This document shows positions 33,841-44,650 of a stretch of 53,496 bases of DNA, one piece after another (the stretch's first letter is position 1; every line of letters begins with the position of its first letter). Location: positions 2,025,042-2,078,537 of the forward strand of contig BFEA01000047.1 of the NCBI GenBank assembly GCA_003427395.1. Reading direction: 5' to 3'. The translations under genes and the position numbers were made by a program. Below the pieces are notes generated by a model. The model was not told the origin of the DNA. It did not search any database and was given only the letters and a program-made list of their open reading frames with translations. This stretch comes from Chara braunii. Lineage: Eukaryota; Streptophyta; Charophyceae; Charales; Characeae.

Positions 33841-35358
33841 TCAACTGTTCTCACACGTTGCCAAAGAAATATCTCATCCCCCCATATTACTACACGACAA
33901 CCTCACTCTCTTCAATCAGTGCACAGGTCTTTGAGACACCTTCAACAACACTTTGCCATTGCTGCTGTCGACAAGACCTCACATAACTTAGCAATCTGTT
34001 GTAAAAATTGGTACATGTCTCATCTATCTGCTCATTTGAACAGCCCTACCTATGATATGCCTCTTGAGTCTATCGCAGATATTCTGGAACATCACGCGCT
34101 CTGGAATCATCGGTGGGGATACACACACAAAGACACGCTGCCATATCTGTACTATGCACTTAAAACACACAAATCGCCCGTTGGGCTTCGCAGTATTGTC
34201 GGCGTCACAGAGCGGAATAATCTCTCCTTGCTGCAACGATATCGATCAACTGCGTCATCTGTTCATGCAGTCCACCATTGACCTCCCCACAAACCCTTGG
34301 CCAGTACTACCGTCACTTCTGCCCGCCTCAGCGTTGCACTACAATGAGTCGTTGAAACTCTCCATGAGAAGGATAATGTGTTGTATCAGCAAAGCGGTGT
34401 GAGACGGTGCTGGATCGTGCAAAGCGCCGAGGAGGTGATGCTTGATCTCAAACGTAACTCCTCTTCTCTTCGTGATCATGCTCCTCGCACTGTTAATTTC
34501 ACAACTATGTATACCAATCTTTCTCATGACCGTATTTGTCATAATGTTTCAAAAGCGGTCGAGGAAGCCTATACATATGCCTGACAACAGCACACATAGG
34601 GGCGCACACATCCTCCTACCCTTAACATGATTGTTAAAGGGCCTCGTCAAGGGGAGTGGACGGTTGATATCGGACCAAACACCTTGACCGTTTCCCAAAA
34701 TCTTGAACATCTTCATTTCATTGTCACAAACACTTATCTTTATGCAGCGAACGGCACCCTGCGACATCAGTTGATTGGGATCCCGATGGGGACTAATTCT
34801 GGTCCGGAGATAGCTAATTTGACGTTGTATTGGGATGAGGGTCGATTTGTTGATGACCTCCAGCGGCGTGATCTTCGCGCAGCTCAACGGTATGCGTTCA
34901 CATACCGCTTGATCGATGATGTTATCTTATGGGGACATCTGCCACCACCGTCAGAGCACTATGGCCTCGAATGGAAGGAGACCACAGCGCCTGATGGCTC
35001 TTGCACATTCTTGGGTACACGCCTCCAAGTCCGCCCTGACAGCTCCCTGCGTATGAGTGTCTTTGACAAAGCAGCTGAATGAAATTTCCCTGTTATTCGT
35101 TATCCTAGTGCTACATCTAACATCCCTGCACACCAGCCGGCGGGAGTGTTTACAGGCCAGCTTACTAGGTTTGAGTATGTCTGCAAGAACTGGTATGATT
35201 TCAAAACTGCAGCAGCGATGCTCACACGCCGCATGCTTTTTCGCGGACACTCTCCAACAACGCTTGCGAAAGGATGGACTTCCTATATTCGTAAACGTCA
35301 ACACAGGTNCCCTGCGCATGTGACCCGCCTCTCCAGCTGGTTCCGCAGCATGCTTCGA
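33841..35358 (+). pseudogene. Reverse transcriptase region of a Penelope-like or related retroelement, 5'-truncated
   Basis: One plus-strand frame contains an 'ADK'-like block (AAVDKTSHNLAICCKNWY, about 33970), LPYLYYALKTHKSP (about 34138), palm motif A as NFTTMYTNL (about 34495), motif B GIPMGTNSGPEIANL (34777), motif C LIDD (aspartates at 34915-34920) and FLGTRL (about 35009), then a thumb-like region ending near FRSMLRWSIHHPLS. This order is that of reverse transcriptases with MYTN and GIPMGTN signatures, common in Penelope-like and similar elements. The frame is interrupted by TGA (34279, 34345, 34582, 35080) and TAG (34597) but not shifted. It starts abruptly at a (TA)n tract, so any N-terminal endonuclease is missing, and no GIY-YIG domain is seen downstream. 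The enzyme would copy element RNA into DNA. The exact superfamily is uncertain. Confidence 0.8.
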
Positions 35359-36369
35359 TGGTCTATTCATCACCCGCTTTCTCGGGTATGTACACACTGT
35401 CCTCGGACTACGCCTGTCACAACCCCTTCTTCATTATCGGCGCCTGTCACATCTATCACAGCCTTTTCTTCATTACCTGCGTCCTCATTAGTTTTAGTAA
35501 CCCCTTCCATGTCGTTTGTGAGCCTGGCTGCCCCTTTTCGGTTCGCAGCCTCTTCCTCATCGGCCTTGGTTGCTTCTACGATTGATTCCGCGGGAGCAAC
35601 TCGACCCGCAGCTGCTGTGTCGCCTTTGGTCTCGGTGTGTTCCTCCATGGCATCCGTGGCCACCGCAGCCGTTGTGTNGCCCTTGGTCTCGGTGTGTTCC
35701 TCCATGGCATCCGTGACCACCGCATCTGTTGTGTCGCCCTTGGTCTCGGTGCGTTCCTCCATGGCATCCGTGGCCATGCCTGCATTATCACCTGCAGAGT
35801 CCCCTCTTCGGGTCTCACCTACGACTGCCCCCCCTGTCTCTGCTTCAGCCACTTCACCACCCCTGACTTCATCCCCCCCGTCTTCACCACTTTTATTTCC
35901 CCTGGTTTTATCGTCGTCTGTTACCCACCTTCCGACTACTCTACCACCCCTGTCTACACCATTCCTACCTCCCCTGGTTTTGTCTCCATCCGTTACCCCT
36001 CTTCCTAATCCACAAACCACTTCGTCCACACAGACTCCGTCATCATGTTCTGCCCCTGCAGAAAACCCACTTCGTCGTCCTAGACGCCGACTTCGACCTA
36101 CTTCCCAACCTCAACTTACTCCCCTTTCCTCCATCTTTGTTCTTGGACGAAGAAGAACCCGTTCATTCTCCACACCACGGCCCTCACCAACATCCCGTCC
36201 CCGTCTTTTGCCGCCCCAAGCATCCTTACCACGCCCGACTTAAGACCTTTCTGCAACGCGGCAAACACAAAACGGGAGGGATGATGGCGAGGGATCATCT
36301 GAGGATGAACTTGGCAAGGGGACTGTAGGAGATTCTGTAGAAAATCCGCCTGACCGGCCTCCACCGAAT
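35359..36369 (+). pseudogene. Ser/Thr/Pro-rich linker of the same polyprotein
   Basis: This continues the reverse transcriptase frame (open 35146-36240) as a low-complexity Ser/Thr/Pro/Val region, followed by an acidic patch just before the Josephin domain. Three copies of a 19-residue repeat (57 bp, core PLVSVCSSMASV) lie at about 35620-35790. A TAA at 36241-36243 interrupts the frame, which resumes unshifted. A similar-sized open frame on the minus strand (35370-36029) is the Gly/Asp/Thr-rich shadow of this composition. Presumably a flexible spacer. Confidence 0.6.
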
Positions 36370-36780
36370 CTGTGTGGCCTCGCTGCTACTAACATTTGCC
36401 TACAAGCCTATCGTCGATAACCATATACTCACTCTGATTTCTTGGCCATTGCTTCCGATCTTGATGCTCAGGAACGTGAGTTATATGGCGATAACCCGGC
36501 TCTGCATCCCCCACAGGATAGTAATTACACTCGATATGGAGGATTTCGAGTCAATGTCTCTGTTTTGGAGACTGCGTTGATAAGGCACCGACTTGATATG
36601 CAGCGTGCCCCTTCGGGTGGCGACCCGGACCACTATTCGCACGTTTGTGCCTATATTCTACATACTCCTGGCCACTACACCGCTCTTGTCCGTGCCTCTG
36701 GTTCTTGGGAATTATGGAATGGCGGTGCTATGGTGCAAACTATTACTGCCATCTGTGATCTCGTGCATAATTACCCTAAC
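36370..36780 (+). pseudogene. Josephin-type deubiquitinase domain in the retroelement frame
   Basis: In the same frame as the reverse transcriptase. LCGLAATNICLQ (36370-36405) fits the Josephin nucleophile motif LCxxHxLNxLLQ, with Cys at 36373-36375. IASDLDAQER follows at about 36445, then GGFRVNVSVLETAL (about 36538), then GHYTALVR with the predicted catalytic His at 36673-36675 and WELWNGG with the predicted Asn at 36718-36720. Order and spacing match the Josephin fold (Cys-His-Asn, about 140 residues) of ataxin-3-type enzymes, which remove ubiquitin. One TAA (36418-36420) interrupts the domain; all three catalytic residues are otherwise present. OTU and Ulp-type proteases are known in some retroelements; a Josephin is not one I know of. 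OTU is the main alternative but fits the N-terminal motif less well. Confidence 0.7.
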
Positions 36781-36789
36781 CTGCAACTG

Positions 36790-37200
36790 CTCCAGGTCAT
36801 TGACCCTATGGGTACCTCGTGTACTTCCATTCCCGCCTCTACGCCTATCTCTGCGCCTACCTCCGTACCTGTCTTTGTGCCTATTTGTATGTCTCTCTCC
36901 TTCCAGATTACGGACCCTATAGGTACCTCGTGTACTTCCGTCCTCGCCTCTACACCTGTCTCTGTGCCTGCCTCCGCACCTGTTTCCATGCCCGTTTCTG
37001 TGTCTGTCTCCATGCCCGTTTCTGTGTCTGTCTCCATGCCCGTTTCTGTGTCTGTCTCCATGCCCGTTTCTGTGTCTGTCTCCATGCCCGTTTCTGTGTC
37101 TGTCTCCATGCCCGTTTCTGTGTCTGTCTCCATGCCCGTTTCTGTGTCTGTCTCCGTGCCTACCTCCATGTCTATCACCGTGCCTGCTTTAGTCTTCATT
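36790..37200 (+). repeat. In-frame tandem repeats between Josephin and RING
   Basis: A ~108-bp unit beginning at the DP(M/I)GTSCTS peptide is present twice (36808 and 36913). It is followed by about seven copies of a 24-bp unit (ATGCCCGTTTCTGTGTCTGT plus 4 bp; about 36984-37151) encoding MPVSVSVS. Both periods are multiples of three, so the reading frame is preserved. The opposing 161-codon minus-strand frame is a shadow (ETDTETGM repeat). Confidence 0.85.
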
Positions 37201-37338
37201 CCCCCGCATGCTGCACTAACACCTTGTGACCTCCTTCTTTGTGAGATCACTGACACAGTTACACTTGGTTGTGGAAAGCATCGACTTTATCGACATCACT
37301 ACAACCATTTAATTTTTCAGGCCGGTTGTCGGTAGGGA

Positions 37339-37646
37339 TGCCACCTGTATCCGGATTGTGAACATCCTCTGCATCCAGATGCACTATGTCCCATCTGTGC
37401 CTACGGGCGCTATAGCGAATGCGCACTTAACTGTGATCGTGAACGCCCCACAATGGTCATGGCCTGCAACCAGCATGCCCTCTGCCGTGCATGCTTCAGA
37501 GGTATGGTCGATGCTAGCCGTCCTGGTTCCTGCTGTGACAAAGTTGCTTACCTTAATGGTTTTCGTCCTATGATCAGCGAGAGGGCTGCTACCATCGCCC
37601 GCATCCTTATGATAGTTGTCCTATCTGTCGTGAGGGTCTTACTTAG
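37339..37646 (+). pseudogene. RING-type zinc finger at the C terminus of the retroelement frame
   Basis: After a TAG at 37333-37335 the frame continues with a Cys/His-rich lead-in and CPIC (Cys at 37387 and 37396), then MACNQHALCRACF (Cys 37465, His 37474, Cys 37483, Cys 37492). A final YDSCPICREGL follows in the +2 frame (Cys 37617 and 37626), ending at TAG 37644-37646. This is the C3HC4 order of a RING finger, the domain of many E3 ubiquitin ligases. The last CPIC lies in another frame, so a one-base indel sits between about 37580 and 37607; without it the frame runs on to TGA at 37684. An adjacent Josephin domain suggests the element handled ubiquitin. Substrate unknown. Confidence 0.7.
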
Positions 37647-37678
37647 ACGTACCTTGCACCTTGACAAAAATGTGCAGG

Positions 37679-37980
37679 TGCGCTGAAAAGAGTGTACAAG
37701 AATGTGCAAAGGTGGGAAACCCTTCACTANAACTGCAAAACAGTGAAGACTGCAGTAAAAGAAGAACATAAGTTTGTGTCGTTTTACTTTGTTTGTACCC
37801 TGCACCCTAGCACCCTCAAAGAAAAAGTCCGAAGGGTGAAAATGAGAATAAAAAGTGAAGAAGGAAGTGAAGGTGCGCTGAAAAATGAATGTGGTAGACT
37901 CTTCACAAAAACTGCGAAATTGTGAAAGAAAGAAGAATGCAGTAAAAGAAAGAAGATGTTTGTGTCACCCTTATTTTATT
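37679..37980. repeat. Tandem duplication downstream of the retroelement frame
   Basis: GTGCGCTGAAAA..TTCACTAnAACTGC..GCAGTAAAAGAA (37679-37790) recurs as GTGCGCTGAAAA..TTCACAAAAACTGC..GCAGTAAAAGAA (37872-37965). It is likely part of the element's 3' untranslated region. Confidence 0.7.
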
Positions 37981-38414
37981 TTTATTTTCTCTCCCTCTGC
38001 CTATCGATTTTTCTTTTCTGCTCTTCTCTCCCTTGTGTTTGACACCTCTTCCTTCACTCTGCCTCTTTCCCATAGCGTGCAAGTGGGCTGTTATGGCATA
38101 CGGGGATGGGGCCAGCTCGCGCTCAACTTCATCAACATGGCGAGCCTTGTACGTTGGAGGCACAGTGGAGGAGGCGTTAAGAAGACTGAGAAACTGAATG
38201 ATTTCAATATGTCTTTGTTTCTGATTTTTTTCCTTTGATTCAATGTAAATATTTTTTGTAAAACAGTGAAATAAATAATAATACTGTGAAACAAAGTGTC
38301 ATTCTGTTTTGTCTGTCTCTTTGCCTGTCTGTCCTTTCATTTTTCTTTTCTTTGCTCATCTTATTTCTTCTTCTACTTCACGTGCTCATGCTCTTAGTCA
38401 ATAGTTCTGTGACG

Positions 38415-38447
<33 letters not shown>

Positions 38448-39770
38448 ACAATGTCGCTTGTTTTTTGTTTTTTTTTTCTCGACGGGCGTTAAACCACCAC
38501 TCCCCGCGCCGCCGAAAACCCTAGGCCCTGTGAGTTAGGCGTGGCGTTTTCGGCAGGTAGTTGTCCTTTACAGTTGATCTCCCAAAGTCCCAGGCATCGC
38601 AACGACGGGCCCAGGCTGGAGAGGGTGGATGGCGGCAGATTGCACCAACAGCCTTAGAAACGGTCGAGCAGGTCCAGTGTCTGGTCCTCCGGTAGCCTCT
38701 ATCAGACTTTCACGCGTTGGCGGGAACGGAACACCTGGGGTCATAAAAAAAAAAAAAAACTGGCGTCGCGGTTTTTTTATATATGTATTTTTCGTCATTA
38801 CGTTTTGAAAACGGTCTATCTGATTGTTATTTTATTATCGATATGTGAGAATGTAAAAACACCCGCTCACGTCGATTGTCCGGACCGGTCATGTAGGGTT
38901 CCGTTCGTGTGGTCACATTGCCTCCCTTGGGGATAGTGAGACGACAGTCCGCCATCGCTACGAACCCCCCCAAACTCCTTCTCTTCTTCCCCCCACCCGT
39001 CATATCGACCCCGCAACCGCCCGCCTCATGCACCGCCGTACCTGCCGTTGATTTGCTAAGGCCTCATAGCAGTGGTGTGGGAGCCCTAACTGCCTTCGTG
39101 CGTGGTGTTGTGTGGGTGGTTTTGTCTTCGTGCGTAGTGCTGCGTGTTGCGGCCGCATTTTTGCCACCCACGCCATAGTCGTTCTTAATAAGTGTATGTC
39201 CGTGCATGCGTGCTGCTTCGTCTGTGTTTCGTCTCTTCTTGTCCTTTTGCAACAGCCGTCGCCACGTTTGCGCCTGCGTGTTTGGCGTATACGTTGTCGT
39301 GCATGTTCGTGTTTGTCCCCGACGGTGAAGGTTTGTGTACGTGTGTGTGTGTGTATGTGCGTCCGGGTTAGCGTGTTCGTAAGCGTCGGTGTCTGTTGTT
39401 ATGCTTGTATTTCGTCGTCAAAGAATCCTTCGTCTTCGCTAGGTTTTCCTTTATTTTATTTTTTTCTGCGTTTCGTTTTGTTTCTGCCCCCTCTTATCTT
39501 CTTTCTTTCTTTCTTGCTTTCTTTCTTTCTTTCTTTTTTTCTTCGTTTTTTTCTCTCTTTCTTTCTTTTTTTCTTTTTTTTTTTCCTTATTTTGTTGGTC
39601 TTTGTGTTCCTCGGTATTCATTGGGTTTTGCTATAAAAAAAAAAACATTCTTACCTAGGGTTATTCTTTCCGGCTCGTCTGTGATCCATCATCTCCACTA
39701 TGACGATGATTGATATTGGGGACGGTTGCCTGTGGCATGGTCAACAACGATGGTGACTTTTTTGCTTTCA
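37981..39770. other. No recognised gene; T/C-rich sequence, hairpin and (TA)n
   Basis: Possibly the 3' tail of the retroelement to about 38290, then (TA)n at 38418-38446. A hairpin with 9-bp arms GCCGAAAAC/GTTTTCGGC lies at 38511-38554. GT-rich and T/C-rich tracts fill 39320-39620. The 174-codon frame at 39112-39636 translates these tracts into Phe/Ser/Leu-rich peptide and is not called. Confidence 0.5.
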
Positions 39771-39779
39771 ATGGAAGAC

Positions 39780-39780
39780 G

Positions 39781-39815
<35 letters not shown>

Positions 39816-39843
39816 ATAGATAAATAGAAAGAGAGAGAGGGGG

Positions 39844-39874
<31 letters not shown>

Positions 39875-39954
39875 CGTATACATATATATATATATATACA
39901 TATATATATGTATATATATATATCGTCAAATAGAACTGCCCGGTAAACCGTAGG
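39780..39954. repeat. (TAGA)n and (TA)n plus a short conserved motif
   Basis: (TAGA)n at about 39780-39825, and (TA)n with TG/CG interruptions to 39922. Then TCGTCA, AGAACTG and CCGGTAAACCGTAGG (39923-39954), a near-identical copy of 19323-19356. This is also the low-coordinate edge of the Helitron relic. Confidence 0.9.
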
Positions 39955-40218
39955 AGAGAGGGAGAAGAGGACAACAAACGAGGGGCTGTGACAAACTGTT
40001 TCGTTGGAGTTTCACCGACTCATCAGGTGGCTGAACCCTCAACAATCTGTAGAATCCCCTCACTGATTACACTGTAAGTGATAATCCACCTTAACCAAAA
40101 TCAAAGTAGACTATCACTCACCCACACCAGATGGAAAACTCTACAGACTGTCGGTTCACACCCCATCACAANCTCTCCGTAAACTGCATGATTTCCCGTG
40201 TCGTGAACTCCGTGAACT

Positions 40219-40560
40219 CTATGACCGGCTCCGTTCACAGATCCCGTGAACGGTGAACGGGGGTACGACACTGATACTGACTTCATCTATCACAAGCAAA
40301 GCAAGCTCCCATGAAAAACCTGGAAGACCTTTCAGAGTGGTTGTGCGATCGTCAAAACAATTTTCAAATTCTAGATTATGCATTCCAATCCAACTCTGGA
40401 ATGTTACGCTTGCAATCCCGATTGCCGCTTTTCCCGTCATCGTAGTTTTTGTGAGGGCGTTTGGTCGTTTTCAACGGGTGTCAAACACCTGAATTGCATT
40501 TATGACATATAATTTCCCTGTGCGTCCCTCACCTGTCAGGAACATTAGCATTTGTTAGCT
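40219..40560 (-). pseudogene. Helitron helicase fragment (Walker A and B)
   Basis: On the minus strand one frame reads FLTGEGRTGKLYVINAIQ (Walker A, about 40490-40545), a stop, then MTGKAAIGIASVTFQSWIG, then LLVIDEVSI (Walker B, about 40285). These are the PIF1-family helicase motifs of Helitron proteins. The Walker A has Arg where a second Gly is usual and Leu where Ser/Thr is expected, so ATP binding is probably lost. The rest of the helicase is absent: after Walker B the sequence runs into a GTGAAC-rich hairpin (CCGTTCAC/GTGAACGG, 40231-40253) and microsatellites. Confidence 0.7.
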
Positions 40561-40930
40561 GACAAAACGTTTGTGGATTGTTTGAAGAGTCGGCCCCTCG
40601 AATGATTCGTCAAGGTCGAATTGGTTTTGCCATGTCTTGAGAAGAGTTTCTACAGTTAAGGCGAATTTGATATGCTAACGACGTTTTAGATGAAAAAATT
40701 CAAATAGTTCAGAAATTGTAAGGAAAAACGTGTTTTTTTTTCCCGCAATAGGTGGCAGGCTCGGAAAATTTTTTATTATGCATTTCAAGTGCATCATTGA
40801 TTAACTGTACTTGGGTCTGTTGAGGAAATATACCACAATCGGCATGGTCGAAATCGACATCATGAAAGTGAAGGGCTTCATGTTTTGCATTCTTTAGTCA
40901 GTTCTGCACAAACCTGACATCAGATATGAA

Positions 40931-42710
40931 TTATCGTCGAACAACATTTTGAATAGGTAAGGTTGTATCAACGGCAACAGCATACGTTGTGGTCAGAGTT
41001 TGTGCAGTGCGACCTAGGAAGTTTTTTTTAAATCCTGGGTTCAACATTGTTTTTTGTGGGTGTAAAAGAATACTCGGGAAACATCGCAGGTCGTTCAATA
41101 ATTTTATAGAAAATGCACATTCCAACGGTGGGAGATTTTGGTTATCGAGAAAGGATGGAACATGTATATTGGGAACGGGAAATTCAGGCAGATCGATGTT
41201 GTCATCATCTCCATCATCAAAATCGGATGTAGGTGGTGTTGGTATATTCCGGGCAGCGTATGGTAGGTGGTTATGATGTGTTTCTCTTGCTCGTGCACGA
41301 GCAACGTAAAAGTTTTGCATTTGGAGGTATATTGTACAGAAGAACGAAGACATTTGGTCATAAAAGTTTTCAAGAGCAGTATGTCAGTCTTGCTCTGGAA
41401 AAAGAAGGTCGGACAAAACCCTAAAGGGTTTGAAAAGCAAAAGTGACAATTGAACATGCAATTCTTGTGCAGGGTGTATGAGCCTCACGGAAATCGGAAA
41501 TATGAGAAAAATGTGGAATCACTTGGATGTGAGTTGTAATATGACGTCGTAAACATTTGTTTTTTGAAAGAGGGTAGTTGGTGAGAAAGTTTCTGTCAGG
41601 AGATGCATTGTGTGCCTTATCAACACGAAAAAAACACATGAGAAATTTATAAAGACATAATGGCGATAATTGTGAAGGGCGATATATAGTCATGTAGCGA
41701 CTATGTGATAATGTGAGAATTTCCACCGTCTTTTAAAATACAGATAGTATCTGCATCATTCAACAATTGTTTGAGCATTTGCTTTAGATAAACAAATTTG
41801 TACCAATGACTTTTATATGCACAAAATTGATGAAGAATGTACAAAGCACAAAGAAGGTCCTTTATTTCTTGTTTGTTAGTTAGTGTGAAAAGTTGCGAAG
41901 ATATTCGTCGTCTCGCCTTGGCATCATGAGGAAGTTTTTCATCATACTCTGCCAATTTTTTCGTTTCTGCCGGATGTCAAAAGCAGTCACTCGTAAAGCA
42001 ACATCACAATCGACTCGATATTGACTTTTATTTGTATATCTGCAAGAATAATAAATACGGTCAGCTGCATTTGCACCGCCGAGCAAAGGTTGAATGTTAT
42101 GGTTACATTTAAACATTGCAAGAATAACATCGTTATAGTTATTGATGTATTCATGCCTGAAAAGGCGACGTAATGTAACGCCAGTTGGCAGAAGCTCTGT
42201 CCCGTTGGCAAGGGCACGAGGATACAAATATCTACATATATTATCTGTATTTGTAGTTCGCGAAAGTTTAAAACAAAATGTTGTATGTGTCCAATAGTGG
42301 GTTTGGACAAGGTAAAGGAGAAAACAAATTAAGAACGAGAAACTTTTAGAAGTGATGAAAATGAATGTGGGATCGGGAGGTGTATTCAGAATGGCTTGTG
42401 CAAACGGATACTGGGAGAAGGGATCGTCTTTAAATTTACAGTAGAAATTGCGGAGGAGGTTATGAATACAAAGATCATGGGTAACATGTTGTAGGGCTAG
42501 CTGTAGGATAGCACGACGCATAAGATGTTGAAAACTAAGAACCACATTGCAATTAGTGCATTTACCTAACGGAGACTCTTGTAGCTTTGATAAGTTCCGA
42601 TGTTTTAGAAATGGTGAAAGCCATGCAGAATTCGAGATAGAGGAAGGTGCATATGTGGATCCGTCATGTTGACAGGAAGAACAACGTAAACATAGGATAT
42701 CAAAGGGAAA
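40931..42710 (-). pseudogene. Helitron protein, region between Rep and helicase
   Basis: Several minus-strand frames together follow the order of Helitron helicases. There is a Cys-rich segment (about 42690-42560), then HYWTHTTFCFKL and CRYLYPRA, then KCNHNIQPLL..RIYYSCRYTNK (about 42110-42020, matching 'rcNhDiq.l...YiTK'). Next come NKQEIKDLLCALYIL (about 41870), YRPSQLSPLCLYKFLMCF (about 41690) and a 'LLLLKTF..C' block (about 41380). The pieces lie in different frames with several stops, so the gene is dead. Together with the Rep and helicase pieces this defines a single collinear Helitron open reading frame on the minus strand. Confidence 0.7.
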
Positions 42711-43086
42711 ACTAGTAGATTTGTGTAACTAAGTCGGAGAAAGCAGGGTTGTTATTATGAAAACGATCAAAATTATAAGTTGTATGAGGGATATTTTGCA
42801 GTCAAAGAAGGCAATGTAGGTGAAGCGTATCTCGACCTTGAGTCTCAACCATGTCAAAACAAGCATTGACATGTTTGAAAAGATCACCGTCGAGCAAAGG
42901 CTGACTATTGTCAATATCAAACCTAATCGCTGTTCTAAAAAAAATTGTAAGAAGATAGTCAAAAGGACGGGCAGATGCAACATTGTCAACCATAGACGCT
43001 TCCTTCCAGACATGCAAGGGAACATGTGGCGGCCGGATAAAAACATCGAAGAAATTTTTGTCACACTTAAAACACCGACAAAACAA
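42711..43086 (-). pseudogene. Helitron Rep (HUH) domain fragment
   Basis: The minus-strand frame 43086-42802 contains RPFDYLLTIFFRTAIRFD, then HVNACFDMVETQGRDTLHLH. This is the Helitron signature '.a.f..vE.QgRgtLHlHlLlw' that carries the HUH metal-binding histidines (about 42823-42813). A TGA replaces the Trp expected right after CLL. The catalytic tyrosines expected downstream are not identifiable. In active Helitrons this domain nicks DNA to start rolling-circle transposition. Confidence 0.8.
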
Positions 43087-43187
43087 ACAAAAACGAGCGA
43101 GATGTCTGTGTTAGGAGTGAGAGTGAGGAAAAGACTAGGTTGGCCAAACCGATCACAGGTTGCAAATGCCTATTGTCAGCGTACACG

Positions 43188-44650
43188 TCATTCAACATTA
43201 CTACCCCAGATATATGCAGAACTACATTCGACATTGTGTAGTAGTTCGTTAACACCAAGTGAAGTCGGGAGCGCAGGATATCCGCAAACTCGACGACGAT
43301 CGTTTTCTAGTCCTTGTTGTAATTGATCAGTTGTAATGTTTGCAATAGCGGAATGAAAGCGAGGATGAGATTTATATGTAATATTTGTCATTGTATATCC
43401 ACGGTCAAGGGATAGTCGATCAAATGTGGTCATGACATAGTAAGGGTCTTTGGCAAAATGTTTATGGTTTAATAAGCAATAATGTCGTGTACAAAGTTGT
43501 TTAGACACTTTAATCCGACGGGCAGAAAAGAGAGAGGGAACATTTTGGCATCTATAGCAGGATCAAAAACATTACTTACTTTAGACAATGCATGAACAGA
43601 AAACAACAGAGTACGGATATCTGGATCGCCTTCTTTATGAAGAATATAGTTTTCTATTTTTATATCTAAAGGTGCAGTAGCATGTGAGAAATGGATTTTT
43701 TTCACATACTGCATTTGTTCATCTTTAAAAGCATCATCAAGAATTATCCGGTATATAGTATCTCTATTAAGATGACATGGGAGAAACGTCGCTAGAGGGT
43801 CGGGTATCGCATCAAACAGAAGCAAATGCGATCTAATTGGTCGATGAAACCCCCCGCACATAATTCTAGTCTGAGCCATGATAGTTACAATGTTTGTCAT
43901 GATAATTTCAGGCCGCATAGACATTGTAATATGTTTAGGTATAGCCCCAATAAAGAAATGGTTTGCAATCGCGAATTTTGGAAGGCGAGGGGGGTCCCGA
44001 TCTTGGAAGAGTGCTCTTAAGCAAACATGACAAACATAAAAAATAATGGCAAAGGTGTCTGAAGCATTTATGCCACAACGGGAAAGCATAAGGCCGGTGA
44101 ATGTTGGGTGGATATCTGAACATTCGTAATAGAATATCAAAAATTATGGCAGATGGTGCTCAGGGCAGTGAAGGCAAGCATACATTCTTGTCAAAGCATT
44201 GACATCATGCACATAATGTATTGATAATGTTGCATGTGGCGAAAAAGTGTCACAGACAGCGCGGACCCCCTCAACCAGTCCAACAAGACTTAACGCTTTT
44301 GTCAGTCGTTCGAAGATTATCGGTTTTGTATCCACATAAATTCGGTGTAACCCAAACAAGAAGCGATTAGTTGGCACGTGGATTTTTCGGGCCAATGTCT
44401 TAAGTCGAGTGTGTTGTATAGGAACTGCATGTTTATGCCAATGGGGTTTTGAACGACCAATCTGTTTTAAACGCAATGGTCGTTTAATAAGGGGACATGC
44501 GGTGACTAATGTTGTCAGCATTTCTGCGCAATGTTGTTTGCATTGCCGTGTTTATCGGCGTGTCTGTGTAGCAGCACACCGACGTTTGAGACAGTGCTAA
44601 TCAGTTTCGAATTGCCGTCGTATGTGGTCCTTTTCTCGACGCTTCTGTAA
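43188..44650 (-). pseudogene. Helitron protein N-terminal region (zinc finger and DUF6570-like)
   Basis: Minus-strand frames 44521-44144, 44140-43469 and 43508-43188 form a nearly continuous series. MYACLHCPEHHLP (about 44180) is a CxxC..H segment as found N-terminal in Helitron proteins. VCHVCLRAL, then PKFAIANHFFIGAIP (about 43990), resembles the DUF6570 segment that precedes the Rep domain in many algal, fungal and plant Helitrons. An Arg-rich ERNDRLQKRREKDH stretch lies just upstream (about 44640). Frames change twice and stops intervene. Confidence 0.6.

Noticed and set aside
35370-36029. A 219-codon minus-strand frame (Gly/Asp/Thr-rich), with a similar one at 36771-37256
   Set aside because: Shadows of the Ser/Thr/Pro-rich plus-strand linker and of the 24-bp repeat. 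The plus strand carries the reverse transcriptase, Josephin and RING motifs.
39112-39636. A 174-codon plus-strand frame
   Set aside because: Its Phe/Leu/Ser-rich peptide is produced by T/C-rich and GT-rich tracts, with no conserved motif.
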